Shown: positions 44,801 to 55,257 of the stretch, piece after piece
Position numbering within the stretch: position 1 is the first letter of the stretch
Layout: each line of letters opens with the position of its first letter
NCBI GenBank assembly: GCA_012934845.2
Contig: WNNJ02003027.1
Location: 1-64,000, forward strand
Length of the DNA: 64,000 nt
Reading direction: 5' to 3'
Source: Pomphorhynchus laevis
Lineage: Eukaryota > Acanthocephala > Palaeacanthocephala > Echinorhynchida > Pomphorhynchidae
Notes under the pieces: generated by a model
What the model was told of the DNA's origin: nothing
Seen by the model: only the letters and a program-made list of their open reading frames with translations
Databases searched by the model: none
Position numbers and translations under genes: made by a program

Positions 44801-47800
44801 GACAGCTTGTTTAAAAATCATACCTTTACAAATGAATCTAAAGTTAGTGTGTACAAAAGTCGTTCTGTTTCTTTCGGCACATCAACCTCGCCAAATCGAA
44901 TTTTGGTCAGCTGAATTTTGGCACGTTCACCTTTTAGCATTTTTATGAGTGCCCATTCCAGAGCCCATGGAATGCCAACTTCATCACCTTCTCCTATTAC
45001 CAATTCAAGATCATCAATGAGTTTATGACTAATAAGCTTGTTGCACGGAAGGATAGCGTCAACTCTTATATCTTTCAAATGAACCCGCGTTCCATCTTCT
45101 GGATGTTCATAGCCTTCACCAGACAGTAACACTCGCTTAATTACACTTTCGTCCTTATCGTGGGAAACATCTTCACCTTTTATCGCAAGCAATTCAACAT
45201 CGAAGATAAGAGTTGAATTTCCTGGTATCTTATCACCAGACCCATGTGAACCGTATCCGTATTCTGGCTTGATTGTAAACCGTGCCTTTTCACCAGTCCT
45301 CATTGTGGCAACACCTAACTCCCATCCTTTAATTACCTGACCTAAATTAAAATAATTTACAAAATAAGCGGCTGTTTATTTTATACAAATAAAATTAATT
45401 CATAATAAATTTAAAATATACTTTTTGATGTTTTCATTGTTTAAATTTATTTAAAAATATTAACAAAGCAATGTACAAATAAAGTCAAACAAGTTAAATA
45501 GGTTTTTATGCGACGCATCAGATTAAACGAGACTGTTCCCGGGGAAGGTTTTCCCGATACATACCGTGTTTCTCTTTTGAATTGTGGCGCTTATGCGTTG
45601 AAGTAAAAAGGTCTATGCTCTCCTGTCATTACAGATATGCTTAATCGATTTATGACATAGGTCATTAAATTGGTTATCTCCTTGTCGAGGCTGACCAACG
45701 TATCGATGACGACGCCTACGAACTTCGTATAAGTTGCATCCATGCATGCATATTTTTGCTGATTCGTGTCTCTGCATCCGACGGCAATATTCCCTGTCTC
45801 ATATCGGACATTTGTTTTTAAATAAAATTAAAAATATTAGTCTTCGAGTTTATCATTAATTATCGTTATGTACTAAATGATTCAAAGTTTATAACATCCC
45901 CTTGTATTCTAAATGCTGTATATTATTGAAAAACATAAAATTTGAAACTTTAATTTTAAAATCGTTGTTTATCCAACTAGGATCCAAAGTCAGCGTCCGT
46001 CAATAATTATTATAAAGTTTCGTTTTCAATATTAAAACTGATAATCTTAATATCTAGAGACTAGTTTAATAAACAACAATTTTTAATTAAAGTTTTTAAT
46101 TGTATATTTTTAAATAACTTATAACATTACGAATACCAAAGAATGTTAGAAACTTGTTAATTTTTGTTAAGATCCATATAACATGAAATATTTACTATAT
46201 TTTACAAACCTTCATGTGGTGTATAATGTATAATTTAATTAATTGAAGTATTAATGGAAACAAGATATATATTTTTTCTTTTTTTTGAATTAGTATTTCA
46301 ACAGCTACAGTCATCACTATTAGAATTTTGAAAAATCATGATGCTGACGGTAGCAAACGAAATATCAATTTTTCAATAAAACGAAAAGATCTCTTGGTTT
46401 TATTAAAACTTCGTTCGATTTAATATTATAGTAAATACTAATTAGATTACATGTCTTGATAATAATATTAAGTGTTTAATAATGTAATTTATAATATAAT
46501 ACAATTAATATAATTTAATATTATAATATTAAGGTCTTAAATTTACAAATGACATCTTATTGGTGTTGAACAATTACACGGCTCACAAAACAACATGTGA
46601 AACAACCAACATAGAACTGTTATTTCTGCCCATAAATAGCTGTGATATTCATGGGCAGAAATCATCCAACCTCTTGATGCAGGAATGATTAGAAGCTTTA
46701 AAGCCAAATATTATAGTTATCAGCTTTCGTTCATAACAAGTAACATCACTGACGATGTGTCAGTGACAAGTCTCTATAAACAGCATTCTATCAAAGATGC
46801 AATTATTTATTTTAAATAGGCATGGGACGATGTTACGAAGGATACCAACGTTAATTGTTGGAGGAAGGTTTTTTTACCAAACTGACAAATTATAATATTA
46901 AAGTCTTAAATGTGCAAAATATTAAATAATAAATATTAAAGTCAATTATATCATTAATTTATACAGAGATGGCATATTTCAATTTTCAGGCTATATATGC
47001 ATCAATACATACCATTTTGAAATTTAAAATTATATTTAATATCATTTTGGCATTTAAATTTTAGCGGAACATTGGATTTGGATATAAGTTGGGGGATACA
47101 AGTAAACATTAAAAAATATCAAAATCGCTAAATTAAAACTTCTCAGTTAGAAGCATTTGTGAATGGATAGTAAATAATGTATTCGGACATATTAATTTTG
47201 ACTGTATAGACCTATTATATTCAGCTAATACTTTATAATTTAGATTATATAATTTATATATTATTTAATATCTAAATTTAGCAAAGTATCGTTTCGTAGA
47301 TTAAATACTCGAGCATTCAAACAAATAAAATTCGCATTTTTTGTTAAACAAATATGTAATTTAGATATTATATAATTTGATTAAATGATAATAAATTATA
47401 TATACCTTGATATTTTAAACTCTATTCATAACATTTAGTTAATTTAATTGCTCAATGGTATACAACTTTATCCGGCATCTTCTTTAAATACGTTTTGAAA
47501 ACATGACTTTAGTAGTCAGAATTATATTGACATAGAGATTAGATATTGCAATTTTAATCACATTGTGATATGGATTGAGTGAGTGGAGTTCATTCTACAA
47601 ATAAGAACTAGATCAGGACATTGATAGATCAGAACAAGAACGTGTCGAAAAAAGGCCAAGATTACTAAAAAAACTATCGTTTTCGTGAAACCAGTGTCAA
47701 GCATTAACATAAAGTTAAGTGTACTTTATCCACGTAAACCAGTTTTATAGGCTTACGTTTGATATAACAAATCATAACAATGTTTGGCAATATTGAACTT

Positions 47801-48925
47801 GTATAAAAATAATTTTAAAATAATTCTGATTTATAATCAAATAAAGGACATAATTATTTGGAAGATAATATATGAGCAAAAACTTAAAACTAATTTAATT
47901 ACAAAGGTTTAAAACTAATTGCAATTTCAGTCTCATTGTGGTATGGATTGAGAGTGAAGTTCATTCTACAAATAAGAACTAGATCAGGACTAGATGAGAA
48001 CTAATTCTGATTTATAATTAAATATAAGACAATGATTTGGAAAATAATATATGAGCAACAACTCGAAACTAATTTGATTACAAACGTTTAAAACTAATTG
48101 ATAATATACAATAACATCGTTACGCCGATCGAATGTAATTAATATTTTAATATTTTACATAATTAAAGTTAAAATTATTTGCAGTTTTTCAGCAACTTAT
48201 TTTGATGTGGTCTTTAAGAATATTGTCATCAGTAGGTAAATAACATCATATTTCAATAACTAGATGTCTTAGCATGGATATATCGACAATAAATATATAA
48301 ATGAACAAATTATTGCCTCTAAATTATTATATTATAAACATTACGAAAATGGAGTGATTTACTTGCACTATGAATTGTAATTCATAGTGCGAGCAAATAT
48401 GAATTGACGTTTATGAAAAGAAAACAAAACTATTAGAACGACGTAAAGGCAAAAATTTGTATTTTGAATTTTTAATTTTGAATCGATAATTTGAATTTAA
48501 TTAAATATGTCGGCAAAAAACGAAATTTAAAGAAACTGATTTTGTATGAATTAGAAAAAGCGAATTATTATCAAAAGCTGGATGTAGCAAGTTACAACCA
48601 GCTGATGCGTGTCGAAACATAAAACATTAAATATTAATAAAAACAATTACATCAAAATTATTACCTTTGCTTAACTTAAAATCAAACGGTTCATTTCTAG
48701 CTACACTGGAATCAAACTCTGTCCCATCTTCTAGTTTACCAGAGTAGTGGACAAACACGGTGTCATTTGGAAGCGGCTCCTCTGATTCTGTATCAGGTTC
48801 TCTAATAACAGCCTTTATGACACCTTAAAAACGAAAACTGTAAAACTTTAAACAAACATGATTAAAAAACCTCCGTCCTTATCAGGCGTAATATCACCAA
48901 CAACTCTGATCACGTCTTCGATCAT
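41868..48925 (-). CDS. FKBP4: FKBP52/59-type immunophilin, five exons
   Basis: Minus-strand exons 48925-48871, 48823-48665, 45341-44824, 43967-43884 and 42332-41868 join in frame through GT-AG introns into 426 residues, the usual family length (about 440-460). The first FKBP domain (about 20-125) keeps the rapamycin/proline pocket: Tyr45, Phe55, Asp56, Phe65, Val74, Ile75, Trp78, Tyr101 and Phe118, so it should be an active prolyl isomerase. A second, degenerate FKBP domain spans about 130-240. Three TPRs (about 265-390) follow, with [19 protein letters not shown] and [11 protein letters not shown], the carboxylate clamp for the Hsp90 MEEVD tail. The last exon may end early at CCTAAG|gtattt and splice to an unseen exon; otherwise it runs to TGA at 41868. 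The ATG follows tttatag directly. The gene symbol names the FKBP4/5 family, not a proven ortholog. Confidence 0.93.
43292..43320 (-). ncRNA. Hammerhead-like half-core motif
   Basis: Minus strand: CTGAAGATGCTAAAGGAGGT then TAGCGAAAT. It has CUGANGA, a GCTAA/TTAGC hairpin and GAAA, in FKBP intron 4. It is the same layout as at 5745 and 37851. The one unpaired base before the stem is also shared. Confidence 0.3.
44528..44640. repeat. Minisatellite of 16-18 bp units in FKBP intron 3
   Basis: About six imperfect units of the type GATATTGAAAATTTGAA / GATATTGGAAAATTGAA in tandem. It is purely non-coding and probably length-variable. Confidence 0.7.
45520..45830. other. GC-richer island in FKBP intron 2
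   Basis: A stretch of about 300 bases stands out from AT-rich surroundings. Short frames on the minus strand ([20 protein letters not shown]) do not match a family I know. It is probably a mobile-element remnant. Confidence 0.3.
46560..46885 (+). mobile_element. pogo/Tigger-type DDE transposase fossil
   Basis: Broken frames read [40 protein letters not shown] sequence, then DAIIYFK and [16 protein letters not shown]. This is the conserved end of pogo/Tigger transposases (..DN..H..LPPNTT..IQPLDAGII.SFK..., then a DAI...AW..V...TI.NCWRKAG block). The second catalytic Asp (DN) reads NN, and there is at least one frameshift and one stop (TAG before AWDD). No terminal inverted repeats were found. 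It is a dead DNA transposon piece in FKBP intron 2. Confidence 0.7.
47551..48099. repeat. Diverged tandem duplication in FKBP intron 2
   Basis: GTTCATTCTACAAATAAGAA then CTAGATCAGGAC occurs at about 47588 and 47958. TATATGAGCAAAAACTTAAA-type blocks followed by TTTAAAACTAATT occur at about 47868 and 48046. Non-coding. Confidence 0.55.
48365..48390. repeat. Perfect 12-bp hairpin
   Basis: GCACTATGAATT, loop GT, exact reverse complement, in FKBP intron 2. Confidence 0.6.
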
Positions 48926-49004
48926 CTATAAATGAGGATTAAACAAATATTCAAAAAAATAATAATGTCATAGCATATCAAACTCAAACACTGTAACGCA
49001 GATT

Positions 49005-51620
49005 ATGATTACCAGCGTAGACAATCATTTGTTTATAAATTTTATGTTGTCAATACATTTAATACAATAACTGGTAATGCAAACTGAAGAAACTAATGAT
49101 AAACAAAAGTTTATAAACAAATGATTATCTATGCTGATAATCACAAGCAGCGATCAGTTGATTATCTACTGTTTTTGTCGTTAGTTTTATCAATTCTAAA
49201 TCAGCAAAATTGCATTTCGTTTATTGTAAAAAGTTTATAAACAAATAATTATCTACACTGATAATCACAAGCGGCGATCAGTTGATTATAATTTATTGCT
49301 CATGCAAACTGAAGAAATTAACGTTAGTAACTTTGCTGTTCTAAATCGTGAAATGAAGGAGCTTCCTCCGACTAAGAAACTCGTTAATCTGGTTAACATT
49401 ACCCCCACAATTCTTATTAAAAAACAGTATTTCAACGAATTTCTTAAAATTTATTAATACACAACCTAATAGAGTTATGATTAACTCTTCAAAAGTGATG
49501 AATAACTACTACAGAATATCCTTCTGGAACTACTACTGGAACTCTACCAGTGGTAGGATGAAGAAATCCGGATTGTGTGGATATGATGAATTGGTCCATT
49601 ACACTAAATGCAAACTAGCCCCAAAATGCACGAATTGATAACTTGAACATCCTGCGTGGTCAAGATGTTGTAGCATTTAAGACTATGCGAGAAGAAATAA
49701 TGTCTACTCTCCCTCCTTAACGGCAAATTCGGTGTGAAACTCATCTGGACCTAATATGGCGAAATGTTCAACTTCTTTAAAACACTTCAACAAAAAACAA
49801 CTCGATCTATTGAATTACTGATTGCCAATTTGGCAAATCCACCATTTAAGCCTTCCATAATCTCTCTTCCTGTTGCTAAATCTTCAAAGAAGAGAGCAAA
49901 ATCAAATTCTTCAAGTATGAATTTTAAGAGGAGATTCACCACCTCTTCCAATAATCCAATCTTGCCTTCTATAAAGACAATACCTCCTATTACAATTGAC
50001 AAACAGAATGTTAATCTCTGGAGATTGATAGATGGGGTCACGACGGGAAATGAAGATAACGCCCGTGGGCAAGTGTCTCCAACTTGTCCGACTGGGTGTG
50101 GGAAAGGCCATGTCACCAGAAGGACTATAACATTACATCTCTACCAGATAGAAGGCTAAGTACAGAACCACCTCCCGAATTCCACTGAAGAATATTCAGT
50201 GAAAAAGGATCTTGGTCACTTCCCATTGTGTTACGTCAGCTGGAGTGGGATGCTTCCTCCTAGTCCGAACAGAAGGTGAGAAGATTGCCCTTCCCACACC
50301 CAGTCGAACAAGTTAGAGACACTTGCCCACGGGCGTTATCTTCATTTCCCGTCGTGACCCCATCTATCAATCTCCAGAGATTAACATTCTGCTTGTTAAT
50401 TGTAATAGGAGGCATTGTCTTTGAAGAAGGCAGGATTGGATTATTGGAAGAGGTGGTGAATCTCCTCTTAAAATTCATGCTTGAAGAATTTGATTTTGCT
50501 CTCTTCTTTGAAGATTTAGTAACAGGAAGAGAGATTATGGAAAGCTTAGATGGTGGATTTGTCAAATTGGCAATCATTAATTCAATCGATCGAGTTGTTT
50601 GTTAGTTGAAGTGTTCTAAAGAAGTTGAACATTTTGCCATATTAGGTCCAGATGAGTTACACACCGAATTTGCCATTAAGGAGGGAGAGTAGACATTATT
50701 TCTTCTTACATAGTCCTTGAATGCTGAACATCTTTTTGACACACGCAGAATGTTCAAGTCCGCAATTCGTGCATTTTGGGGCTAGTTTGCATTTAGTGTA
50801 ATGGACCAATTCATCATATCAACACAATCCGGATTTCTTCATCCTAACACATGTGGAGTTCCAGTGTCCCCACATGTGACACTTGTTACAATGTGGAAAT
50901 GTAAGATTGTCCGTACTTGCAATTGTAAAGTTTAGATTGCAACCCATAAAAGGATTGAATGCTGCATTAGACAGGAGATTGCATTGTCCTCTTCGGTATT
51001 TGCGAATGCAATAGGAAGAGTTTGGTCGTCTTTGTTTTAAATAAATCTAATGTTTTGAAGGGAATAACGCTTTTGAAGCTCTGGGATATCTTCTTTTTCT
51101 GGGTCGGGGATAATATTTGTAATCTTTAATGACGACATAATGACGACATAATTCTTTATGGGAACAATTTTCTTTGAAGAACTTAGCGAAAGAGTTGGCT
51201 AAGTACAAGGATACGAAAGATATTCTGTAGTAGTTATTCATCACTTTGAAGAGTTAATCATAACTCTATTAGGTTGTGTATTAATAAATTTTAAGAAATT
51301 CGTTGAAATACTGTTTTTTTTGCATTGGAATTGTGGGGGTAATGTTAACCAGATTAAGAAGTTTCTTAATCGGAGGAAGCTTCTCTATTTTACGATTTAG
51401 AACAGCAAAGTTACTAACGTTAATTTCTTCAGTTTGCATAAGCAGTAAATTATAATCAACTGATCGCCGCTTGTGATTATCAGCGTAGATAATCATTTGT
51501 TTATAAACTTTTATCAGTGATTGAAATGAAATTTTGCAAATTTCAAAATGATAAAACAAACGATAAAAACAGTAGATAAACAACATATGTATCACAGCTA
51601 AGCTAATCATTTAACGTAGA
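49005..51620. repeat. Large inverted duplication of a zinc-knuckle ORF1-like element
   Basis: Arm 1 (about 49005-50107, plus) and arm 2 (about 51620-50287, minus) face each other across about 180 bp. Both encode NVNLWRLIDGVTTGNEDNAR and SSKKRAKSNSSSMNFKRRFT with small differences, and both begin with MQTEEINVSNFAVLNRK. Arm 2 retains a middle part lost from arm 1, with CCHC-type knuckles (KCHMWGHWNSTCVRMKK, then KCTNCGLEHSACVKK). Tandem CCHC knuckles of this kind suit the ORF1/gag-like protein of a non-LTR element, but a gag of another element class cannot be excluded. Both arms are broken, with several breaks. Confidence 0.75.
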
Positions 51621-51830
51621 TAATCATTTGTTTACAAACTTTATCAATGTATGAAATGCAATTTTGCTAATTTCGAATTGATAAAACAAACGACAAAAAC
51701 AGTAGATAAACAACATATGTATCACAGCTAAGCTAATCATTTAACGTAGATAATCTTTGGTTTTAAACTTTTATCAGTGAATGAAATGCAATTTTGCTAA
51801 TTTCGAATTTATAAAATGTTTATAAATATA
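51485..51830. repeat. 130-bp tandem repeat, about 2.6 units
   Basis: Units start with GTAGATAATC(A/T)TTTG at 51485, 51616 and 51746 and contain ACAGTAGATAAACAACATAT and CACAGCTAAGCTAATCATTT. Related single blocks lie at the outer end of arm 1 of the inverted duplication (49090-49250). The repeats sit at the 5' side of the ORF1-like element in arm 2, where a promoter repeat array could be. Confidence 0.75.
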
Positions 51831-52029
51831 TATGGGTAGCTAGGCGGCAGTCGATTAAGTATTAAACTGACACCTATTGACAATTGGCCTCTGTGGAGCG
51901 ACACAGGAACGTATGTTCGACAAACGTCGATCAACAGCTTAATAATTGGCCGGCGGTAGAATAGAATGCTAAACATATCTAATAAACCCAAATGTTTTGT
52001 AAGGGCGCGCTGGGTGTATAGTATATGTT

Positions 52030-54065
52030 TCTTTCAAAGAACGTTTTTGCAACTACATCCGTGAGGACTCCTTTCGGTTACCAGAATAGGTAAAGAACGT
52101 TGATCAGGAATGGAAAATGTTCAGATCCTCGATTGTCAAAGCTGTAGCTCGAAGTTCCTAGATGCTAATCGCGGAGGGAAGTATCGAACTGCTTAGTGGA
52201 CACCATTAGTGAGAGATTTCGAGAACGTTATAAGCTGGCTTATAAAGCAACTTTGTCTGATAAATCATTGGAAGCTGTAGACGAGGCAAAGAGAGCCTCA
52301 GCTCGAGCAGTTCCCGAAGCGAAGAAGGCGGTTTGGAGAAGTTTAGAGAGAACTTAGAACTTGATTATAGGTCAGTTTCGAATACGATCTGGATGACAAT
52401 CAAGAATCTTCGTGTTGGAAAGCATAAAACTCCTCAAACTCTCTATGACTAGAGATAATCTATGCTGACTGAGATTCAAGAAATTCTTGGTTGTTGGAAA
52501 GAGCATTTTAGGAGCTTTCTGAATCCGCTCGACGGACCTTCTCTTGTGGAAGTAGAGCGTTTAGAACCAACGCCAGATCTCACCACTTTGAAATAGGTTA
52601 TTGATGTTCTTAGAATACTTCATAATGGCAAGGCTACTTGAGAATGATATTCAACTTTAAGCTTTAAAGGCTCTCCTCGTTGTTATCATGAAGTGGCTAA
52701 CATGGATCTTCAATGTTGCATTGAAGTCGGAAAGGTTCCTAGTGAATGGCAAACTGGGGTGGTGGTACCGATCTTTAAGAAAGGTGACCGAAGAGTGTGT
52801 TCCAATCATCGGGGCATCACTCTTCTTAGCAAAACTGTTAAGCTATTTGCTAGGATTCTTGAGTAAAAGATACGGTCTATAGTTGAAGGACAGTTGCAAG
52901 ATCAGCTCTTTACTCTCTCAACTATCTTTGAACAGTCTTCGGAGTTCGCTCAACCAGTCTCCATGTGTTTTGTAGTTTTAAAGGTATTCAACCGAGTTTC
53001 GCGAGAGAGGTTGTGGAGGTACTAATGGAGTATGGAGTACCACACTATCTTCGGGTAGCTGTGGCATCTCTGTATGAACAAAGTATGAGTTGTGTTCGTG
53101 TTCTAGGTAGGAAGTCTGAATCATTTCCAGTAGGCGTTGGGATTCGTAGGGTTGTCCTTTGTCTACACTTTTGTTCCTTATTTACATGAACAAAATTTCG
53201 AGACGAGCTGCTCTGACGGATTTCGGTCTTCAGTTCGGTTTCATCAGGATACCATCTGTTTTTTTGCAGATGACGTTGTTTTGTTGGCTTCTTGTCCTGA
53301 GGACTAACAATGCCTACTAGATCGAGTCACAATAAAATGCCAAGCGGAATGTATGTTGGTTAGCACCTCCAAGACTGTATCTATATGTTCGTCTCAGATT
53401 CATGTGTCAATATCAATCCTGATTGGAGAATAGGTTCTTCCTGATGTGAATGATTTCAAGTATCTTGGGGGTATTGTTCTCGAGGGACGGCAGGAGCATC
53501 AGGAGATCGAGAAGCGGATTTGTGCAGCTAACGCAGCAATGCGTTCTTTGTACAGGTCAGTCGTGGTGAAGCGAGAGTTGAGTATTCGGGTGAAGCTTTC
53601 GGTTTACCACGCAATCTTCGTTCCGATCGTAGCTTATGGTCATGAGCTTTAGATTATGACCGAAAGGATAATATCTCGGATAGAGACGACCGAAATTAGG
53701 TTCCTTCGCGGTGGGTGGTCTAAGCCTTAGAGATAAGGCTAGGAATTCGGTCATCCCAGATGGACTCGGAAAAAATTCGCTGCTTTTCCACGTCGAATAA
53801 GGTCAGTTGACATAGCTAGGACACGTTTTGGGAATGTCTAGGGATCGCCTTTTTCAGTGCTCTCCAGGCCGGACTCTCTGGAAAGAAACCTCGAAATAGA
53901 CCTCGGTACCAGTGGAGGGATCAAATCTTGAAACTGGTCGAAAAAAGCCTTGGGATATCTGAAATAGAACTCTGGTATGTCGCAAGGATCGCGATGTCTG
54001 GGGTAGTTTGGTTCATACATTAGCTCCAAGACCCGACACCCGGACTAGTGGTTAAGAAAACTTGT
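52030..54065 (+). mobile_element. RTE/Rex3-like LINE, decayed
   Basis: Broken frames follow the order of an RTE/Rex3-like polyprotein. A Lys-rich segment after the endonuclease (about 52180-52350) is followed by VPSEWQTGVVVPIFKKGDRR and NHRGITLLSKTVKLFARILE. Then come the palm start (CFVVLKVFNRVSRE) and VPHYLRVAVASLYEQSMSCV. After the palm lie NDFKYLGGIVLEGRQEHQEI, MRSLYRSVVVKRELS and the final GLSGKKPRNRPRYQWRDQIL. The YADD region near 53260 reads FADDVV in one frame. There are many stops and shifts. The APE domain is missing at the 5' end. A smaller fragment of the same type is at 1-270. Confidence 0.8.
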
Positions 54066-54199
54066 GTTATTTTTTCTTATCAAGGAATTGTTGTTATAGA
54101 TAAATAACTGATGTATCGCTTATGTATAGCCATTTTCACACTTTTCTTATTAAAATGATAGGTACAAATTTATCTTGAGGTCACATAAACCCATAAATA

Positions 54200-54300
54200 C
54201 TCATATCTGCTTGACTTTTTCATTTTTGTTTGTGGACTTGTAAGCGTACAGCTTGTACACATTTGCCAAATTAAATAAATTTGTATTATTATTATTTATC
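54200..54300 (+). mobile_element. CR1-like LINE 3' UTR tail
   Basis: CTTGACTTTTTCATTTTTGT, then GCGTACAGCTTGTACACATT and an ATT-repeat tail. This matches the 3' end of the insertion at 27099-27459, here on the plus strand. The coding end is not retained. Confidence 0.65.
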
Positions 54301-54344
54301 GTTTAACACAAGAACATCATTATATGTCAACCTTTTACTCTTCC

Positions 54345-54660
54345 CTAACTTGATCCCCTGTGATTAGACGAGGTTTTCTGACATTTTATTCGAAATTTTA
54401 TTCTTGATTTCGAGATGTTTACATGCATTTTATTCGTTTTGCAATAAACATCTAGGTTATTTAAAGTCTTTTGAGCGTCTTCTTGACTGCCAGCTACTGA
54501 CTCATCAGAATATAACACTGAAGTTACATTGACTGAAGGGTTTCTGAGTTTGAGTGGCAGATCGGCCGAGATAAAGGAAAACAACAACTTCGATAAGCTA
54601 ATGGCATCAGAAATATGCAGAATGTTAGGTTGTAAACTAGAATGCAAAGCATTAATTTTA
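54345..54660 (-). mobile_element. LINE reverse-transcriptase fragment
   Basis: A 100-codon minus-strand frame reads LPLKLRNPSVNVTSVLYSDE followed by QKTLNNLDVYCKTNKMHVNI and SKSRIKF. This is the catalytic-box region of Jockey/CR1/RTE-type RTs (family: LLYADD...L...L..YC....L.VN..KT). The box itself reads YSDE, so it is inactive. It abuts the tail at 54300 in opposite orientation. Confidence 0.7.
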
Positions 54661-55257
54661 ATCTGAAAAGGTTTACGATTGTCGAGAGTTCACGCGATTG
54701 AAATCAACGAGGAACGAGCATGTCCACGATATGTGGTCTTCCTAAACATCATCAAAAGCGCAGCGATTGAATGCGACTGATAAAGCTATATATACGCAAT
54801 ATCGATCATGTACATGCATTACTATGCGATAACTGTTCTGATGCATTACTTGCATTACTTGTTTTAAATCATTACTTGTTCTAAATTTCAGAACAAAAAA
54901 TTTTAACAACCTAAACACACATTATTGTTTCGTCAATGGTGGGTGATGAATGCCGATCTGAACAGTATACTTTGTAACATAGCTGTACGGTATGAAACTT
55001 TCTTGGCTGCTTAATAAACTACTTACAATAAAATAACATACAATCGGAAAAATCATTCATATCGATCTGGAAAATCCAAAGGATGGAAGTGGAGTGATAA
55101 TACTAAATAAAATCAGTAATTTGAATCAATAAATTCAAATCGACTATACAACTACTACTTACAAGCTACTACTTACAATACACAACTACTTACAAGCAAG
55201 CCCAACGAACACACAAGCTTAAATACATAATTATTCGATTACAACGAGCGAAGCGAG

